DNA of 35,658 nucleotides. Source: Burkholderiales bacterium. Its GTDB lineage: Bacteria > Pseudomonadota > Gammaproteobacteria > Burkholderiales > Burkholderiaceae_D. Position numbers and translations under genes: made by a program. Under the pieces are notes generated by a model. That model saw only the letters and a list, made by a program, of their open reading frames with translations. It did no database searches and had not been told where the DNA came from. The DNA lies in contig JACQDX010000103.1 of NCBI GenBank assembly GCA_016200895.1, forward strand, positions 1-35,658. Reading direction: 5' to 3'. Positions 17,140 to 26,151 of this stretch are shown in pieces (position 1 is the first letter of the stretch; each line of letters starts with the position of its first letter).

Positions 17140-19767
17140 ATGCAAGAAAAATACACGCCCTCTGACGTCGAACAATCGGCGCAAACCCATTGGAAAAAGA
17201 TCGATGCCTATACGGCAATAGAAAACAATCCACGTTTCCCAAAAGGCAAGTACTACGCTTGCTCCATGCTGCCTTACCCTTCCGGCAAGCTGCACATGGG
17301 TCACGTGCGCAATTACACGATCAATGACATGCTGGCACGCCAGCTGCGCATGAAGGGCTATAACGTCCTCATGCCTATGGGTTGGGATGCATTTGGCTTG
17401 CCGGCAGAAAATGCGGCGATTGCCTATAAAAAGTCCCCGGCAGAATGGACTTACGCCAACATCGAAGACATGAAGTCACAAATGCAGCCCCTGGGCCTGG
17501 CATTTGACTGGACGCGTGAAGTCGCAACCTGCGACCCTGATTACTACCGCTGGAACCAGTGGCTGTTCCTGAAGATGCTGGAAAAAGGCGTGGCCTACAA
17601 AAAAACCCAGGTTGTGAACTGGGACCCTGTCGATCAAACCGTGCTGGCGAATGAGCAGGTGATTGATGGCCGCGGCTGGCGCTCTGGTGCCCTGGTCGAA
17701 AAACGCGAAATCCCAGGCTATTACTTTGGTATCACCCAATACGCAGACGAACTGCTGAACAGCATCGATAACCTTGATGGCTGGCCTGAGCAAGTACGCA
17801 CCATGCAACGCAACTGGATAGGCAAGAGCGAAGGCGTACGCTTTGCTTTCCCGCACCAGATCGCTGATGAAGCTGGCGTGCTGGTACAAGACGGCAAGAT
17901 GTACGTGTTTACGACTCGTCCTGACACCATCATGGGCGTGACTTTCTGCGCAGTAGCAGCAGAACATCCTGTTGCCACGCTGGCAGCAAAGAGCAATGCT
18001 GCACTGGCAGCCTTCATCGAAGTCTGCAAAGCAGGCGGCACGACAGAAGCCGAAATGGCGACCAAGGAAAAAGAGGGCATGCCTACCGGCTTGTTCGTTA
18101 CCCATCCTTTGACTGGCGAACAGGTCGAAGTCTGGGTTGGTAACTATGTCCTCATGACGTATGGCGATGGTGCTGTCATGGGCGTGCCTGCACATGATGA
18201 ACGCGATTTCGCTTTCGCGAAAAAATACAATATCGCCATCAAGCAAGTGGTGGCGATTGAAGGTGACACGTTCACGACTGACGCCTGGGCCGAGTCCTAT
18301 GGCGACAAGCAACGTGGCGTCACCGTCAATTCCGGCAAATATGATGGCCTGAGCTTCAAGGCAACTGTTGATGCCGTGGCCGCCGACCTGATCGCCAAAG
18401 GCCTGGGTGAAAAGAAAACCACATGGCGCTTGCGCGACTGGGGTATTTCCCGTCAACGCTACTGGGGTACACCTATCCCTATCATTCACTGTGCGAGTTG
18501 CGGTGACGTGCCTGTGCCTTATGAAGATTTGCCGGTGGTATTGCCTACGGACTGCATCCCTGATGGTTCTGGCAATCCGTTGAAACACCGTGAAGATTTC
18601 CTGAATGTGCCTTGCCCTAAATGCGGCAGCCCGGCACAGCGTGAAACTGACACCATGGACACCTTCGTTGATTCCAGCTGGTATTTCATGCGTTATACCT
18701 GCCCTGATGCAACGACAATGGTTGATGGCCGCAATGACTACTGGATGGCAATGGACCAGTACATCGGCGGCGTCGAACATGCGGTCCTGCATTTGCTGTA
18801 CGCACGTTTCTGGACCAAGGCCATGCGTGATCTGGGTCTGGTCAAGATAGACGAGCCTTTCAAAAACCTGTTCACCCAGGGCATGTTGCTTAACGAGTCT
18901 TACTATCGTGAAGATGCCAGCGGCAAGAAAATCTGGTTCTACCCGAATGAAATCGAAGTCCAGCATGATGACAAGGGGCGTCCAGTTTCGGCATCGCTGA
19001 AAAGCGATGGTCAGCCTGTGCAAATGGGTGGCATTGAAAAGATGTCCAAGTCCAAGAACAATGTGGTTGAGCCCAAAGACATCATTGAACAGTTCGGTGC
19101 TGATACAGCACGCCTGTTCACCATGTTTGCCGGTCCTCCAGATCAAAGTGCGGCATGGAGTAACAGCGGTGTAGAAGGCGCATCGCGTTACCTGCGTCGT
19201 TTGTGGGCATCCGCATTGAAACTGTCTGGCACGATTGCTTCTGGTACTGCTGTACCTGCGGCGTATGCCAATGATGTCAAGGTGCTGCGCCGTGAAGTGC
19301 ATCTGACGCTGAAGCAGATTGATGCCGATTACGATCGCCTGCAATACAACACCGTTGTCTCTGGCGCGATGAAGTTGCTCAACACCATAGAGTCCTTCAA
19401 GTCAGAAGCCGAAGGCAGTGCCGCAGCTTTGCGCGAAGCCTTCGGCATCTTGCTCCGTGGCTTGTATCCAGTATGTCCGCATATTACCCACGTACTGTGG
19501 CAGGAGCTGGGTCTGGCGACAGAACTCGGTGAAATCATCGATGCGCCTTGGCCGCTGGTGGATGAAGCTGCATTGGTGCAAGATGAAATCGAGCTGATGG
19601 TGCAAGTCAATGGCAAACTGCGCGGCAGCATCAAGGTCGCCAAGGATGCCGACAAGGCGACGATAGAAGCGACTGCCCTCGCCAATGAAAGCGTACAGAA
19701 GTTCATGGAAGGCGCAGCCAAGAAAATTATTATCGTGCCTGGCAAACTGGTGAATATAGTTGCGTGA
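17140..19767 (+). CDS. leuS: Leucyl-tRNA synthetase
   Basis: LeuS charges tRNA-Leu and edits wrong amino acids. The 875-residue class I enzyme has the HIGH motif as HMGH at 52-55 (in [11 protein letters not shown]) and KMSKS at 634-638. The CP1 editing domain lies in the middle, with [12 protein letters not shown] and the [11 protein letters not shown] motif that binds the mischarged end. A zinc-type CASCGD and CPKCGS pair is also present, then [10 protein letters not shown] and the C-terminal anticodon-binding and leucine-specific regions ending in VNGKLRGSI. Length and motifs are complete. It is followed by lptE and holA in the order usual for betaproteobacteria. Confidence 0.97.
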   Translation: MQEKYTPSDVEQSAQTHWKKIDAYTAIENNPRFPKGKYYACSMLPYPSGKLHMGHVRNYTINDMLARQLRMKGYNVLMPMGWDAFGLPAENAAIAYKKSPAEWTYANIEDMKSQMQPLGLAFDWTREVATCDPDYYRWNQWLFLKMLEKGVAYKKTQVVNWDPVDQTVLANEQVIDGRGWRSGALVEKREIPGYYFGITQYADELLNSIDNLDGWPEQVRTMQRNWIGKSEGVRFAFPHQIADEAGVLVQDGKMYVFTTRPDTIMGVTFCAVAAEHPVATLAAKSNAALAAFIEVCKAGGTTEAEMATKEKEGMPTGLFVTHPLTGEQVEVWVGNYVLMTYGDGAVMGVPAHDERDFAFAKKYNIAIKQVVAIEGDTFTTDAWAESYGDKQRGVTVNSGKYDGLSFKATVDAVAADLIAKGLGEKKTTWRLRDWGISRQRYWGTPIPIIHCASCGDVPVPYEDLPVVLPTDCIPDGSGNPLKHREDFLNVPCPKCGSPAQRETDTMDTFVDSSWYFMRYTCPDATTMVDGRNDYWMAMDQYIGGVEHAVLHLLYARFWTKAMRDLGLVKIDEPFKNLFTQGMLLNESYYREDASGKKIWFYPNEIEVQHDDKGRPVSASLKSDGQPVQMGGIEKMSKSKNNVVEPKDIIEQFGADTARLFTMFAGPPDQSAAWSNSGVEGASRYLRRLWASALKLSGTIASGTAVPAAYANDVKVLRREVHLTLKQIDADYDRLQYNTVVSGAMKLLNTIESFKSEAEGSAAALREAFGILLRGLYPVCPHITHVLWQELGLATELGEIIDAPWPLVDEAALVQDEIELMVQVNGKLRGSIKVAKDADKATIEATALANESVQKFMEGAAKKIIIVPGKLVNIVA

Positions 19768-19813
19768 TATCTGGTCTTGAACAATAGTGTGACAAAGTAA
19801 TAAAGGAAACCGC

Positions 19814-20323
19814 ATGCAAGCAAAGTATTTAAAGCGTCTGCAATGGCTGGCAGCCATCATGGTCGTGATGTTGTTGTCCGCTTGTGGCTTTGCCCTGCGT
19901 GGCCCGGTTGCTTTGCCATTCAAGAGTATCTATATCGGCATGCCTGAAAGCTCGGCCCTGGGGGGGGAATTACGCCGCCATATCCGTGCCAACGGCCAGA
20001 CGCAAGTCATGTCTGAAGCCAAGGATGCGCAAGTCATACTGGAAGTGCTCAGCGAAACCAGGGACAAGCAAATCCTGTCCCTGAATAGCCAGGGTCGTGT
20101 CCGTGAATACAATCTGATTTATAACTTCCGTTTCCGGGTCCGCAATAATGTGGGCAAGGAATATCTGGAACCGGTAGATCTGCAGTTGAAGCGCAATATC
20201 AGCTTTAATGAATCGCAAGTGCTGGCGAAAGAAGCGGAAGAAGTCTTGTTGTACCGCGATATGCAAAGTGACCTGGTGCAGCAAATCATGCGCAGACTGG
20301 CTGTTGTGAAGATGGACGATTAA
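19814..20323 (+). CDS. lptE: LPS-assembly lipoprotein LptE
   Basis: LptE is an outer-membrane lipoprotein that plugs the LptD barrel for lipopolysaccharide export. The 169-residue protein has a signal peptide with lipobox LLSAC and lipidated Cys24, followed at once by GFALRGPVALPFKSIYI, the hallmark opening of the family. The rest is mixed alpha/beta, with EVLSETRDKQILSLNSQGRVREYNL. A run of eight G at 19960-19967 lies within the codons for LGGE and would be prone to slippage. AAAGGA precedes the ATG. The stop is separated from the holA ATG by one base. Confidence 0.92.
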   Translation: MQAKYLKRLQWLAAIMVVMLLSACGFALRGPVALPFKSIYIGMPESSALGGELRRHIRANGQTQVMSEAKDAQVILEVLSETRDKQILSLNSQGRVREYNLIYNFRFRVRNNVGKEYLEPVDLQLKRNISFNESQVLAKEAEEVLLYRDMQSDLVQQIMRRLAVVKMDD

Positions 20324-20324
20324 T

Positions 20325-21344
20325 ATGCAATTACGCTTCGATGCCCTTGATGGCCATCTGGCGAAAACACTGGCGCCACTGTATGTGATCACCAGTGATG
20401 AGCATTTGCTGGCGCTGGAAGCAGCGGACAAGATACGCCGCACGGCCAAGGCACAGGGTTTTTACGAGCGTGAAATCCTGACGGTGGAACGCAGTTTCAA
20501 ATGGGGTGCCTTGCTGGCAGCGAATCAGTCGCAATCCCTGTTTGGTGATAAAAAACTCATCGACTTGCGCATCCCCACCGGCAAGCCCGGCAAGGATGGT
20601 GGCCAGGCCCTGCAGGATTATGTGACGAATCTGTCGCCCGATAACCTGACCCTGATCACTTTGCCCAAGCTGGACTGGGCGACGCAAAAAGCCGCCTGGG
20701 TAGGCAGCTTGCAGCAAGCCGCGGTATATATCGATATCCCGCTGGTAGAACGTAATCAACTGCCAGGCTGGATCAGCCTGCGTCTGTCTTTGCAACAGCA
20801 AAGCGCAGACCGGCAAAGCCTGGATTTCATTGCTGACAGGGTAGAGGGCAATTTGCTGGCGGCCCATCAGGAAATCCAGAAACTGGCCCTGCTGCATCCA
20901 CCCGGCAAACTGAGTTTTGAACAAATCCATGATGCAGTGCTGAATGTGGCGCGCTATGATGTCTTCAAGCTCAATGAAGCCATGTTGGCCGGTGATGTCG
21001 CAAGACTGGTGCGCATGTTGAATGGTTTGAAAGGCGAGGGCGAAGCCCTGCCGCTGGTCTTGTGGGCCATGGCAGAAGAGATACGCACCTTGTTGAAATT
21101 GAAGTCGGGTATGGCACAGGGACGACCCTTGTCAGCCTTGTTGAAAGAATACCGCATCTGGGGCCCGCGGGAAAAACTCATGGACCCCGCCTTACGTCGC
21201 GTCAGCCTGGCAAATTTGCGGGTCGCACTGCAAGAAGCATCGCAAGTCGATAAGATGGTAAAAGGTTTGCGCGCCAAGGCGTTTGCAGGAGATCCCTGGG
21301 ATGCCTTATTACAATTGGGCTTGAGGGTGGCAAAAGCGGCATAG
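20325..21344 (+). CDS. holA: DNA polymerase III delta subunit
   Basis: HolA is the clamp-loader subunit that opens the beta sliding clamp. The 339-residue protein has the family style: an N-terminal domain with PLYVITSDEHLLALEAADKI, then NQSQSLFGDKKLIDLRIP, NLTLITLPKLD, FIADRVEGNLLAAHQEIQKL, and DVFKLNEAMLAGDVARLVRML. No intact P-loop is expected in the delta subunit and none is seen. It is coupled to lptE. Its 3-prime end is followed by about 75 bp in which the start of proA would be expected. Confidence 0.92.
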   Translation: MQLRFDALDGHLAKTLAPLYVITSDEHLLALEAADKIRRTAKAQGFYEREILTVERSFKWGALLAANQSQSLFGDKKLIDLRIPTGKPGKDGGQALQDYVTNLSPDNLTLITLPKLDWATQKAAWVGSLQQAAVYIDIPLVERNQLPGWISLRLSLQQQSADRQSLDFIADRVEGNLLAAHQEIQKLALLHPPGKLSFEQIHDAVLNVARYDVFKLNEAMLAGDVARLVRMLNGLKGEGEALPLVLWAMAEEIRTLLKLKSGMAQGRPLSALLKEYRIWGPREKLMDPALRRVSLANLRVALQEASQVDKMVKGLRAKAFAGDPWDALLQLGLRVAKAA

Positions 21345-21469
21345 CTGCAATTCGGATTCACCTGATAGCACGGTTTACCAAACCGGAAATGGATTTCTCT
21401 TGCCGCCTTTCTGGTGGTTAATCAACGAAGTCCCTGATCGCTGCCGCCATCAGGCGTGAAGCTGCTGCC

Positions 21470-22597
21470 TTGCGCGCCGCCAATGAAATGGACCTGGCCG
21501 CAGCAAAAGCAGCAGGCATGGAAGCTGCCATGCTGGACAGACTGACCCTGTCTGACAAGGCGATTGCGACCATGGCTGAAGGCCTGGAACAGATCGTCAG
21601 CCTGTCTGACCCTATTGGTGAAATCTCGAACATGAAATACCGCCCCACCGGCATACAGGTAGGGCAGATGCGGGTGCCGCTGGGTGTCATAGGCATTATT
21701 TACGAAGCTCGCCCGAATGTGACAGTAGATGCCGCTGGCCTGTGCATCAAGAGCGGCAATGCGACGATATTGCGCGGCGGTTCAGAAGCCATCCATTGCA
21801 ACCAGGCTCTGGCGAAACTGGTCAAGGAGGGCCTGGCTGGTGCCGGTTTGCCTGCTGATGCAGTACAGATCGTCGAGACTACCGACCGCGCTGCTGTCGG
21901 TGAACTGATCACCATGCCGCAATTTGTTGACGTCATCGTCCCGCGTGGTGGTAAGGGCTTGATAGCGCGTTTGATGCAAGAGGCTACAGTACCCATGATC
22001 AAGCATCTGGATGGTATCTGCCATGTATATATCGATGACAAGGCTGACCTGAAAAAAGCGGTCGATGTGGCTTTCAATGCCAAGTGCCATCGCTACGGCA
22101 CCTGCAACACTATGGAAACCTTACTGGTCGCGCAAGGCATTGCCGCGCAAATCTTGCCAGCACTGGCTGAGTTGTATGCAGGCAAGCAGGTCGAATTGCG
22201 TTGTGATGAAGCTGCCGCTGCGATTCTGGCAGGCTACCCGCATCTGGCTAAAGCGACTGAAGAAGACTGGAGTACAGAATACCTCGCCCCTATCCTGGCC
22301 ATCAAGCTAGTGGCTGACATTGATGAAGCCATCACGCATATCAATGATTATTCATCCAAACATACAGAATCCATCATCACTGAAGACTATAGCCGCGCCC
22401 TGCGTTTCTTGCGCGAAGTCGATTCAGCCTCAGTGATGGTAAATGCCTCTACCCGTTTTGCTGATGGTTTTGAATATGGCCTGGGTGCCGAGATAGGAAT
22501 CTCGAATGACAAGCTGCATGCGCGTGGCCCGGTTGGCCTGGAAGGGCTGACGTCAATGAAGTATGTGGTATTTGGTCATGGTGAAGTACGTCAATAA
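21470..22597 (+). CDS. proA: Gamma-glutamyl phosphate reductase, N-terminus apparently missing
   Basis: ProA reduces gamma-glutamyl phosphate to glutamate semialdehyde in proline synthesis. The body is complete: [34 protein letters not shown], the catalytic cysteine in [30 protein letters not shown] and [13 protein letters not shown]. The reading frame is homologous to ProA from about codon 21422 ([22 protein letters not shown]), but an in-frame TAA at 21419-21421 cuts it off from ATG 21389. Relative to E. coli ProA (417 residues), about 25 N-terminal residues are missing. Available starts are CTG 21434, TTG 21470 (used here) and ATG 21488, none with a good ribosome-binding site. It could be a shortened but active enzyme, a decaying gene, or a sequencing error. 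Confidence 0.8.
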   Translation: MRAANEMDLAAAKAAGMEAAMLDRLTLSDKAIATMAEGLEQIVSLSDPIGEISNMKYRPTGIQVGQMRVPLGVIGIIYEARPNVTVDAAGLCIKSGNATILRGGSEAIHCNQALAKLVKEGLAGAGLPADAVQIVETTDRAAVGELITMPQFVDVIVPRGGKGLIARLMQEATVPMIKHLDGICHVYIDDKADLKKAVDVAFNAKCHRYGTCNTMETLLVAQGIAAQILPALAELYAGKQVELRCDEAAAAILAGYPHLAKATEEDWSTEYLAPILAIKLVADIDEAITHINDYSSKHTESIITEDYSRALRFLREVDSASVMVNASTRFADGFEYGLGAEIGISNDKLHARGPVGLEGLTSMKYVVFGHGEVRQ

Positions 22598-22638
22598 TAT
22601 AGAAGCTCATTGTAAGAAAATAAGAAAGAAAGTAAGCC

Positions 22639-23061
22639 ATGCTCTGGGTTAAAGTTTTCCACATCCTGTTTGTCACATCCTGGTTCGCGGGCCTGTTTTA
22701 TATGCCACGTATCCTGGTTAATCTGGCGATGGAAAATCACTCACCCACGACAGAACGCCTGTTACTGATGGCACGCAAGCTGTATCGTTTCATGACGATA
22801 TTGGCAGTGCTTGCGTTGATATTTGGTCTTTGGTTGTGGCAAGGCTATGGCATAGGCAAGGGGCCAGGGAATGGCTGGCTGCATGCCAAGCTGACTTTCG
22901 TGATCTTGCTGATAGGCTATCACCATGCCTGCGGCAGCTTGTTGAAAAAGTTTGAGAAGGGTGTTAACAAGCGCAGCCATGTCTGGTTCCGCTGGTTTAA
23001 TGAAGTGCCGGTGATTTTGTTGCTGGCGATATTGATTTTGGTTGTTGTCAAACCTTTCTAG
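22639..23061 (+). CDS. hemJ: HemJ-like protoporphyrinogen IX oxidase (UPF0093/CopD-like membrane protein)
   Basis: This 140-residue integral membrane protein has four hydrophobic segments: residues 4-24, 51-72, 82-103 and 120-138. HILFVTSWFAGLFYMPRI, with His8 in the first helix, then GWLHAKLTFVILLIGYHH and RWFNEVPVILLL, match the HemJ family. HemJ oxidises protoporphyrinogen IX to protoporphyrin IX, the substrate of ferrochelatase (hemH at 7608). Proteins of this type are often labelled CopD-domain proteins; HemJ is favoured here because of the conserved His, the His-Ala-Lys motif and the short length. No hemG or hemY is visible in this window. Confidence 0.8.
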   Translation: MLWVKVFHILFVTSWFAGLFYMPRILVNLAMENHSPTTERLLLMARKLYRFMTILAVLALIFGLWLWQGYGIGKGPGNGWLHAKLTFVILLIGYHHACGSLLKKFEKGVNKRSHVWFRWFNEVPVILLLAILILVVVKPF

Positions 23062-23122
23062 GTTTGGCTGAGTTTTGCAGTAAGGCAGGTCTGGAGTGCA
23101 GAACTTCAGACAGGCAATTGGC

Positions 23123-23148
23123 GGTGAAAATTCACCATAGTTTTTTTT
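23123..23148 (+). terminator. Weak intrinsic terminator candidate after hemJ
   Basis: GGTGA and TCACC form a short stem over AAAT, followed four bases later by eight T (23141-23148). The stem is short, so efficiency is doubtful; the T-run ends 20 bp before the next gene. Confidence 0.35.
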
Positions 23149-23168
23149 AACGGATAAAGGGTACTCCT

Positions 23169-24383
23169 ATGACGCGTTATTCTTATTTTTGCCCATGCCC
23201 ACGTGGCCTGGAAATAGCCCTGGCCGAAGAGCTGGGTGAAATTGCAGCCATGGATAAAACCATGACTGTACATAATCAGGTGCCGGGTGGCGTGCATTGC
23301 TCAGGTAGCCAGCATGACGGCTGGCGTATCAACCTGCATTCACGCATCGCATCCCGCGTGTTGATGCGTATGGCGCATTCTGGCTATACCAATGAAAACG
23401 ATATTTATGACCTGGTGCTGGATCAACCCTGGGAAGACTGGTTTGGTTATCACCACACCATCCGTGTTGATGTCACTGCAGTCAAGTCGCCTTTGAAGAG
23501 CCTGGATTTTGCCACGCTCAAAATCAAGGATGCAATTTGCGACCGTTTCCGCGACCAGTTCACTCAACGCCCATCGGTGAATACCAAGAACCCTGACATG
23601 CGCATCGTCGGCTTCATGGATGCGCGCAATTTCACCGTGTATCTGGATATCTCTGGCGAACCCTTGTTCAAGCGCGGCTGGCGTATGGAAACTGGTGATG
23701 CGCCTTTGCGTGAAAACCTGGCAGCCGGCTTGTTGCGCACCGCTGGCTGGAAACCTGGCACACCTTTGTTTGATCCTATGTGTGGCTCTGGCACCATCCT
23801 CATCGAAGCTGCGCAAATCCTGGCAGGCATACCACCCGGCTTGAAGCGTGATTTTGCGTTCGAAAAAATGCATCAGTTCGATGCTGATGCCTGGGCACAG
23901 ATCAAGGCCAGCGCCAAACCACATCCTTTGCCTGCTGAACCAACGATTTTCGGTAGCGATATTTCTGGCGACATGATCGTCATGACGCGCAATAACCTGA
24001 ACAAGGCGGGCATACGTTTTGACGTACCACTCAAGCAGATAGAAGCGCAGGAAATCAAGGCACCAACGACAGAGCCAGGCATCTTGCTGACCAACCCTCC
24101 TTACGGTGAACGTATCGGTGTGCGTGGTGACAGTTCGATGGAAGATGATGACATGGCCAAAGATTTCTTCAGTGCTTTCAGTACGACCTTGAAGCAGCGT
24201 TTTGCTGGCTGGAGCGTGTTCCTGTTCACTGCAGATCTGGGTTTGCCCAAGATGTTGCGCCTCAAAGAATCGCGCAAGACCCCATTCTTTAACGGCGCAC
24301 TGGAATGCCGCTTGTTCCGCTTTGACATGGTGGCAGGCTTTAACCGCAGGGAAGAAGCGAAGCCAAAAGATATCGCTGAATAA
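23169..24383 (+). CDS. rlmL: THUMP-domain SAM-dependent RNA methyltransferase (RlmL-type)
   Basis: This is the N-terminal half equivalent of E. coli RlmKL, which makes N2-methylguanosine in 23S rRNA. The 404-residue protein has a THUMP-type RNA-binding part (about 40-160, with NLHSRIASRVLMRMA). The Rossmann methyltransferase domain follows, with motif I DPMCGSGTILIEAA (Asp202 onward) and the catalytic motif NPPYGERIG (Asn309 to Tyr312). The RlmK half is absent, as in many betaproteobacteria, where the two activities are separate proteins. The substrate guanine is inferred from the family; a tRNA or other rRNA site is possible. It ends before the strong terminator at 24465. Confidence 0.85.
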   Translation: MTRYSYFCPCPRGLEIALAEELGEIAAMDKTMTVHNQVPGGVHCSGSQHDGWRINLHSRIASRVLMRMAHSGYTNENDIYDLVLDQPWEDWFGYHHTIRVDVTAVKSPLKSLDFATLKIKDAICDRFRDQFTQRPSVNTKNPDMRIVGFMDARNFTVYLDISGEPLFKRGWRMETGDAPLRENLAAGLLRTAGWKPGTPLFDPMCGSGTILIEAAQILAGIPPGLKRDFAFEKMHQFDADAWAQIKASAKPHPLPAEPTIFGSDISGDMIVMTRNNLNKAGIRFDVPLKQIEAQEIKAPTTEPGILLTNPPYGERIGVRGDSSMEDDDMAKDFFSAFSTTLKQRFAGWSVFLFTADLGLPKMLRLKESRKTPFFNGALECRLFRFDMVAGFNRREEAKPKDIAE

Positions 24384-24464
24384 TTTTCATGCGATTTGTT
24401 ATAACTTGCAATAAGTTGTAATAAGTCGCTAAATGCAGCTATAAATCACTATTAAGTCTTTACC

Positions 24465-24498
24465 AAAACGGCCAGGTCTCAGCAGACCTGGCCGTTTT
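24465..24498. terminator. Strong intrinsic terminator, usable in both directions
   Basis: AAAACGGCCAGGTCT (24465-24479) and AGACCTGGCCGTTTT (24484-24498) pair perfectly over 15 bp around the loop CAGC. The A-run and T-run ends make it a good bidirectional terminator. It lies 82 bp after the RlmL-type gene and 49 bp before the aldehyde dehydrogenase ATG. Confidence 0.85.
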
Positions 24499-24546
24499 GC
24501 TTTAGGCTTGAGGCTTCACTTCAAGATTCTGCAAGGAGATGTAGTC

Positions 24547-26028
24547 ATGGCACTGGAATCAACAGCAAAGCAATTGAATTTAAAAGACCCATCCTTATTA
24601 CGCAACCAGGCCTATATCAATGGCGAGTGGGTCACAGGCAAGACCAGTTTTGAAGTGAATAATCCTTCCACGCTGGCAATCCTGGGTACAGTCCCCAATC
24701 TTGATGCCAGCCATACAGAAGCCGCCATCAAGGCCGCGCAAGTTGCATTCCCGCTCTGGGCTGCAAAAACCGGCAAAGAGCGCGCCATTCTCATGCGCAA
24801 ATGGTTTGACCTCATGATAGAGAATGCTGACGACCTGGCCGCCATCATGACTGCCGAGCAGGGCAAGCCTTTGGCTGAAGCGAAGGGCGAAGTTATCTAT
24901 GGTGCCAGCTTCATAGAATGGTTTGCCGAAGAAGCCAAGCGCGTTTCTGGTGATGTCATGGCATCGACCTGGAGCGACAAGCGCATGGTGGTCTTGAAGC
25001 AGCCTATCGGTGTCTGCGCTTCCATTACACCATGGAATTTCCCTATCGCGATGATCACGCGCAAGGTGGCACCAGCGCTTGCGGCCGGTTGCTCTATCGT
25101 CATCAAGCCTGCCGAGCAAACGCCTTTGTCCGCACTGGCCATGGCAGAACTGGCGCGCAGGGCAGGCATACCGGCAGGCATCATCAATATCATCACCGCT
25201 GACTCGGAGCAGTCTATTGCTGTCGGCAAGGTCTTGTGTGACAGCCCGGTAGTGCGGCATTTGTCTTTCACAGGTTCAACGCCGGTAGGCCGTATCCTGA
25301 TGCGGCAATCTGCCCAGACAGTCAAAAAACTGGCGCTGGAACTGGGCGGTCATGCCCCCTTCATCGTATTTGAAGATGCTGACCTGGATGCTGCCGTCGA
25401 AGGTGCGCTGCAATCGAAATTCCGTAATTCTGGCCAGACCTGTGTCTGTACCAACCGCTTTTATGCGCATGAATCTATCTACGATGCCTTCGTTGAAAAG
25501 CTCTCAGCCGGGGCTAGAAAGATCAAGGTAGGCGATGGCTTTGGTGCTGGTATCAATCAGGGGCCAATGATCGATGCGCAAGCGGTAGCCAAGGTAGAAG
25601 AGCATGTGGCCGACGCCTTGAAACAAGGTGCAAGCTTGCAGGCTGGTGGCAAATTGCTGGAAGCAGGCAAACTTTTTTATGAACCAACGGTGCTGTCGAA
25701 TGTCACATCTGGCATGTTGATCATGAATGAAGAGACCTTTGGTCCGGTAGCCGCAGTCGTCAAGTTCAAGACCGAAGAAGAAGCCATTGCCGCTGCGAAT
25801 AACACTGACTTTGGTTTGGCCTCGTATTTTTATTCACGCGACATAGGCCGTGTCTGGCGGGTGGCTGAAAAACTGGAATACGGCATGGTAGGTATCAATA
25901 CCGGCCTGATCTCGAATGAAGTGGCTCCGTTCGGCGGCGTCAAACAATCCGGCCTGGGGCGTGAAGGCTCCAAATATGGCATGGATGAGTATCTGGAAAT
26001 GAAATATCTGTGTATGGGTGGCATCTGA
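24547..26028 (+). CDS. gabD: NAD(P)-dependent succinate-semialdehyde dehydrogenase
   Basis: This aldehyde dehydrogenase superfamily enzyme, 493 residues, matches GabD in length and motifs. It shows PWNFPIAMITRKVAPALAAG, FTGSTPVGR, the general base Glu265 in LELGGHAP and the nucleophile Cys299 in GQTCVCTNR; the nearby Cys301 is also typical of GabD. It oxidises succinate semialdehyde to succinate in GABA and 4-hydroxybutyrate breakdown; glutarate semialdehyde is a likely alternative substrate. ATG 24547 is preferred over TTG 24508 because AAGGAGAT sits six bases before it. No gabT or gabP is adjacent, so the pathway link is only inferred. The upstream terminator makes it a separate unit. Confidence 0.9.
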   Translation: MALESTAKQLNLKDPSLLRNQAYINGEWVTGKTSFEVNNPSTLAILGTVPNLDASHTEAAIKAAQVAFPLWAAKTGKERAILMRKWFDLMIENADDLAAIMTAEQGKPLAEAKGEVIYGASFIEWFAEEAKRVSGDVMASTWSDKRMVVLKQPIGVCASITPWNFPIAMITRKVAPALAAGCSIVIKPAEQTPLSALAMAELARRAGIPAGIINIITADSEQSIAVGKVLCDSPVVRHLSFTGSTPVGRILMRQSAQTVKKLALELGGHAPFIVFEDADLDAAVEGALQSKFRNSGQTCVCTNRFYAHESIYDAFVEKLSAGARKIKVGDGFGAGINQGPMIDAQAVAKVEEHVADALKQGASLQAGGKLLEAGKLFYEPTVLSNVTSGMLIMNEETFGPVAAVVKFKTEEEAIAAANNTDFGLASYFYSRDIGRVWRVAEKLEYGMVGINTGLISNEVAPFGGVKQSGLGREGSKYGMDEYLEMKYLCMGGI

Positions 26029-26105
26029 ATCTCAGCGTGAACCTCGGCCTGAACATCAGCGCAGTTCTCGCTTCAGGTTCCAAGTCCCTCAATTTGTAGT
26101 CCCAT

Positions 26106-26132
26106 GCCTGATAGCTAATCTGGCTATCAGGC
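26106..26132 (+). promoter_or_regulatory. Hairpin in the leader of the Bcr/CflA transporter gene
   Basis: GCCTGATAGC and GCTATCAGGC form a perfect 10-bp stem over the loop TAATCTG. Counting a G-U and an A-U pair the stem reaches 12. It ends 19 bp before ATG 26152. It lacks a T-run, so it is a poor terminator for gabD; a protein-binding site or translation-affecting leader hairpin is possible. Confidence 0.45.
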
Positions 26133-26151
26133 GTAAAAACTGAATTTACCC

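Noticed and set aside
17476..19344. 622-codon open frame on the minus strand inside leuS
   Set aside because: It lies fully antisense to a clear leuS and encodes no recognisable motif; long antisense frames follow from codon bias.
24410..24426. Direct repeat AATAAGT after the RlmL-type gene
   Set aside because: Only seven bases in AT-rich sequence; too short to count with the other duplications.
26040..26085. Nested GAACCT/AGGTTC and GAAC/GTTC arms after gabD
   Set aside because: The arms are short with large unpaired spacers; not distinguishable from chance.
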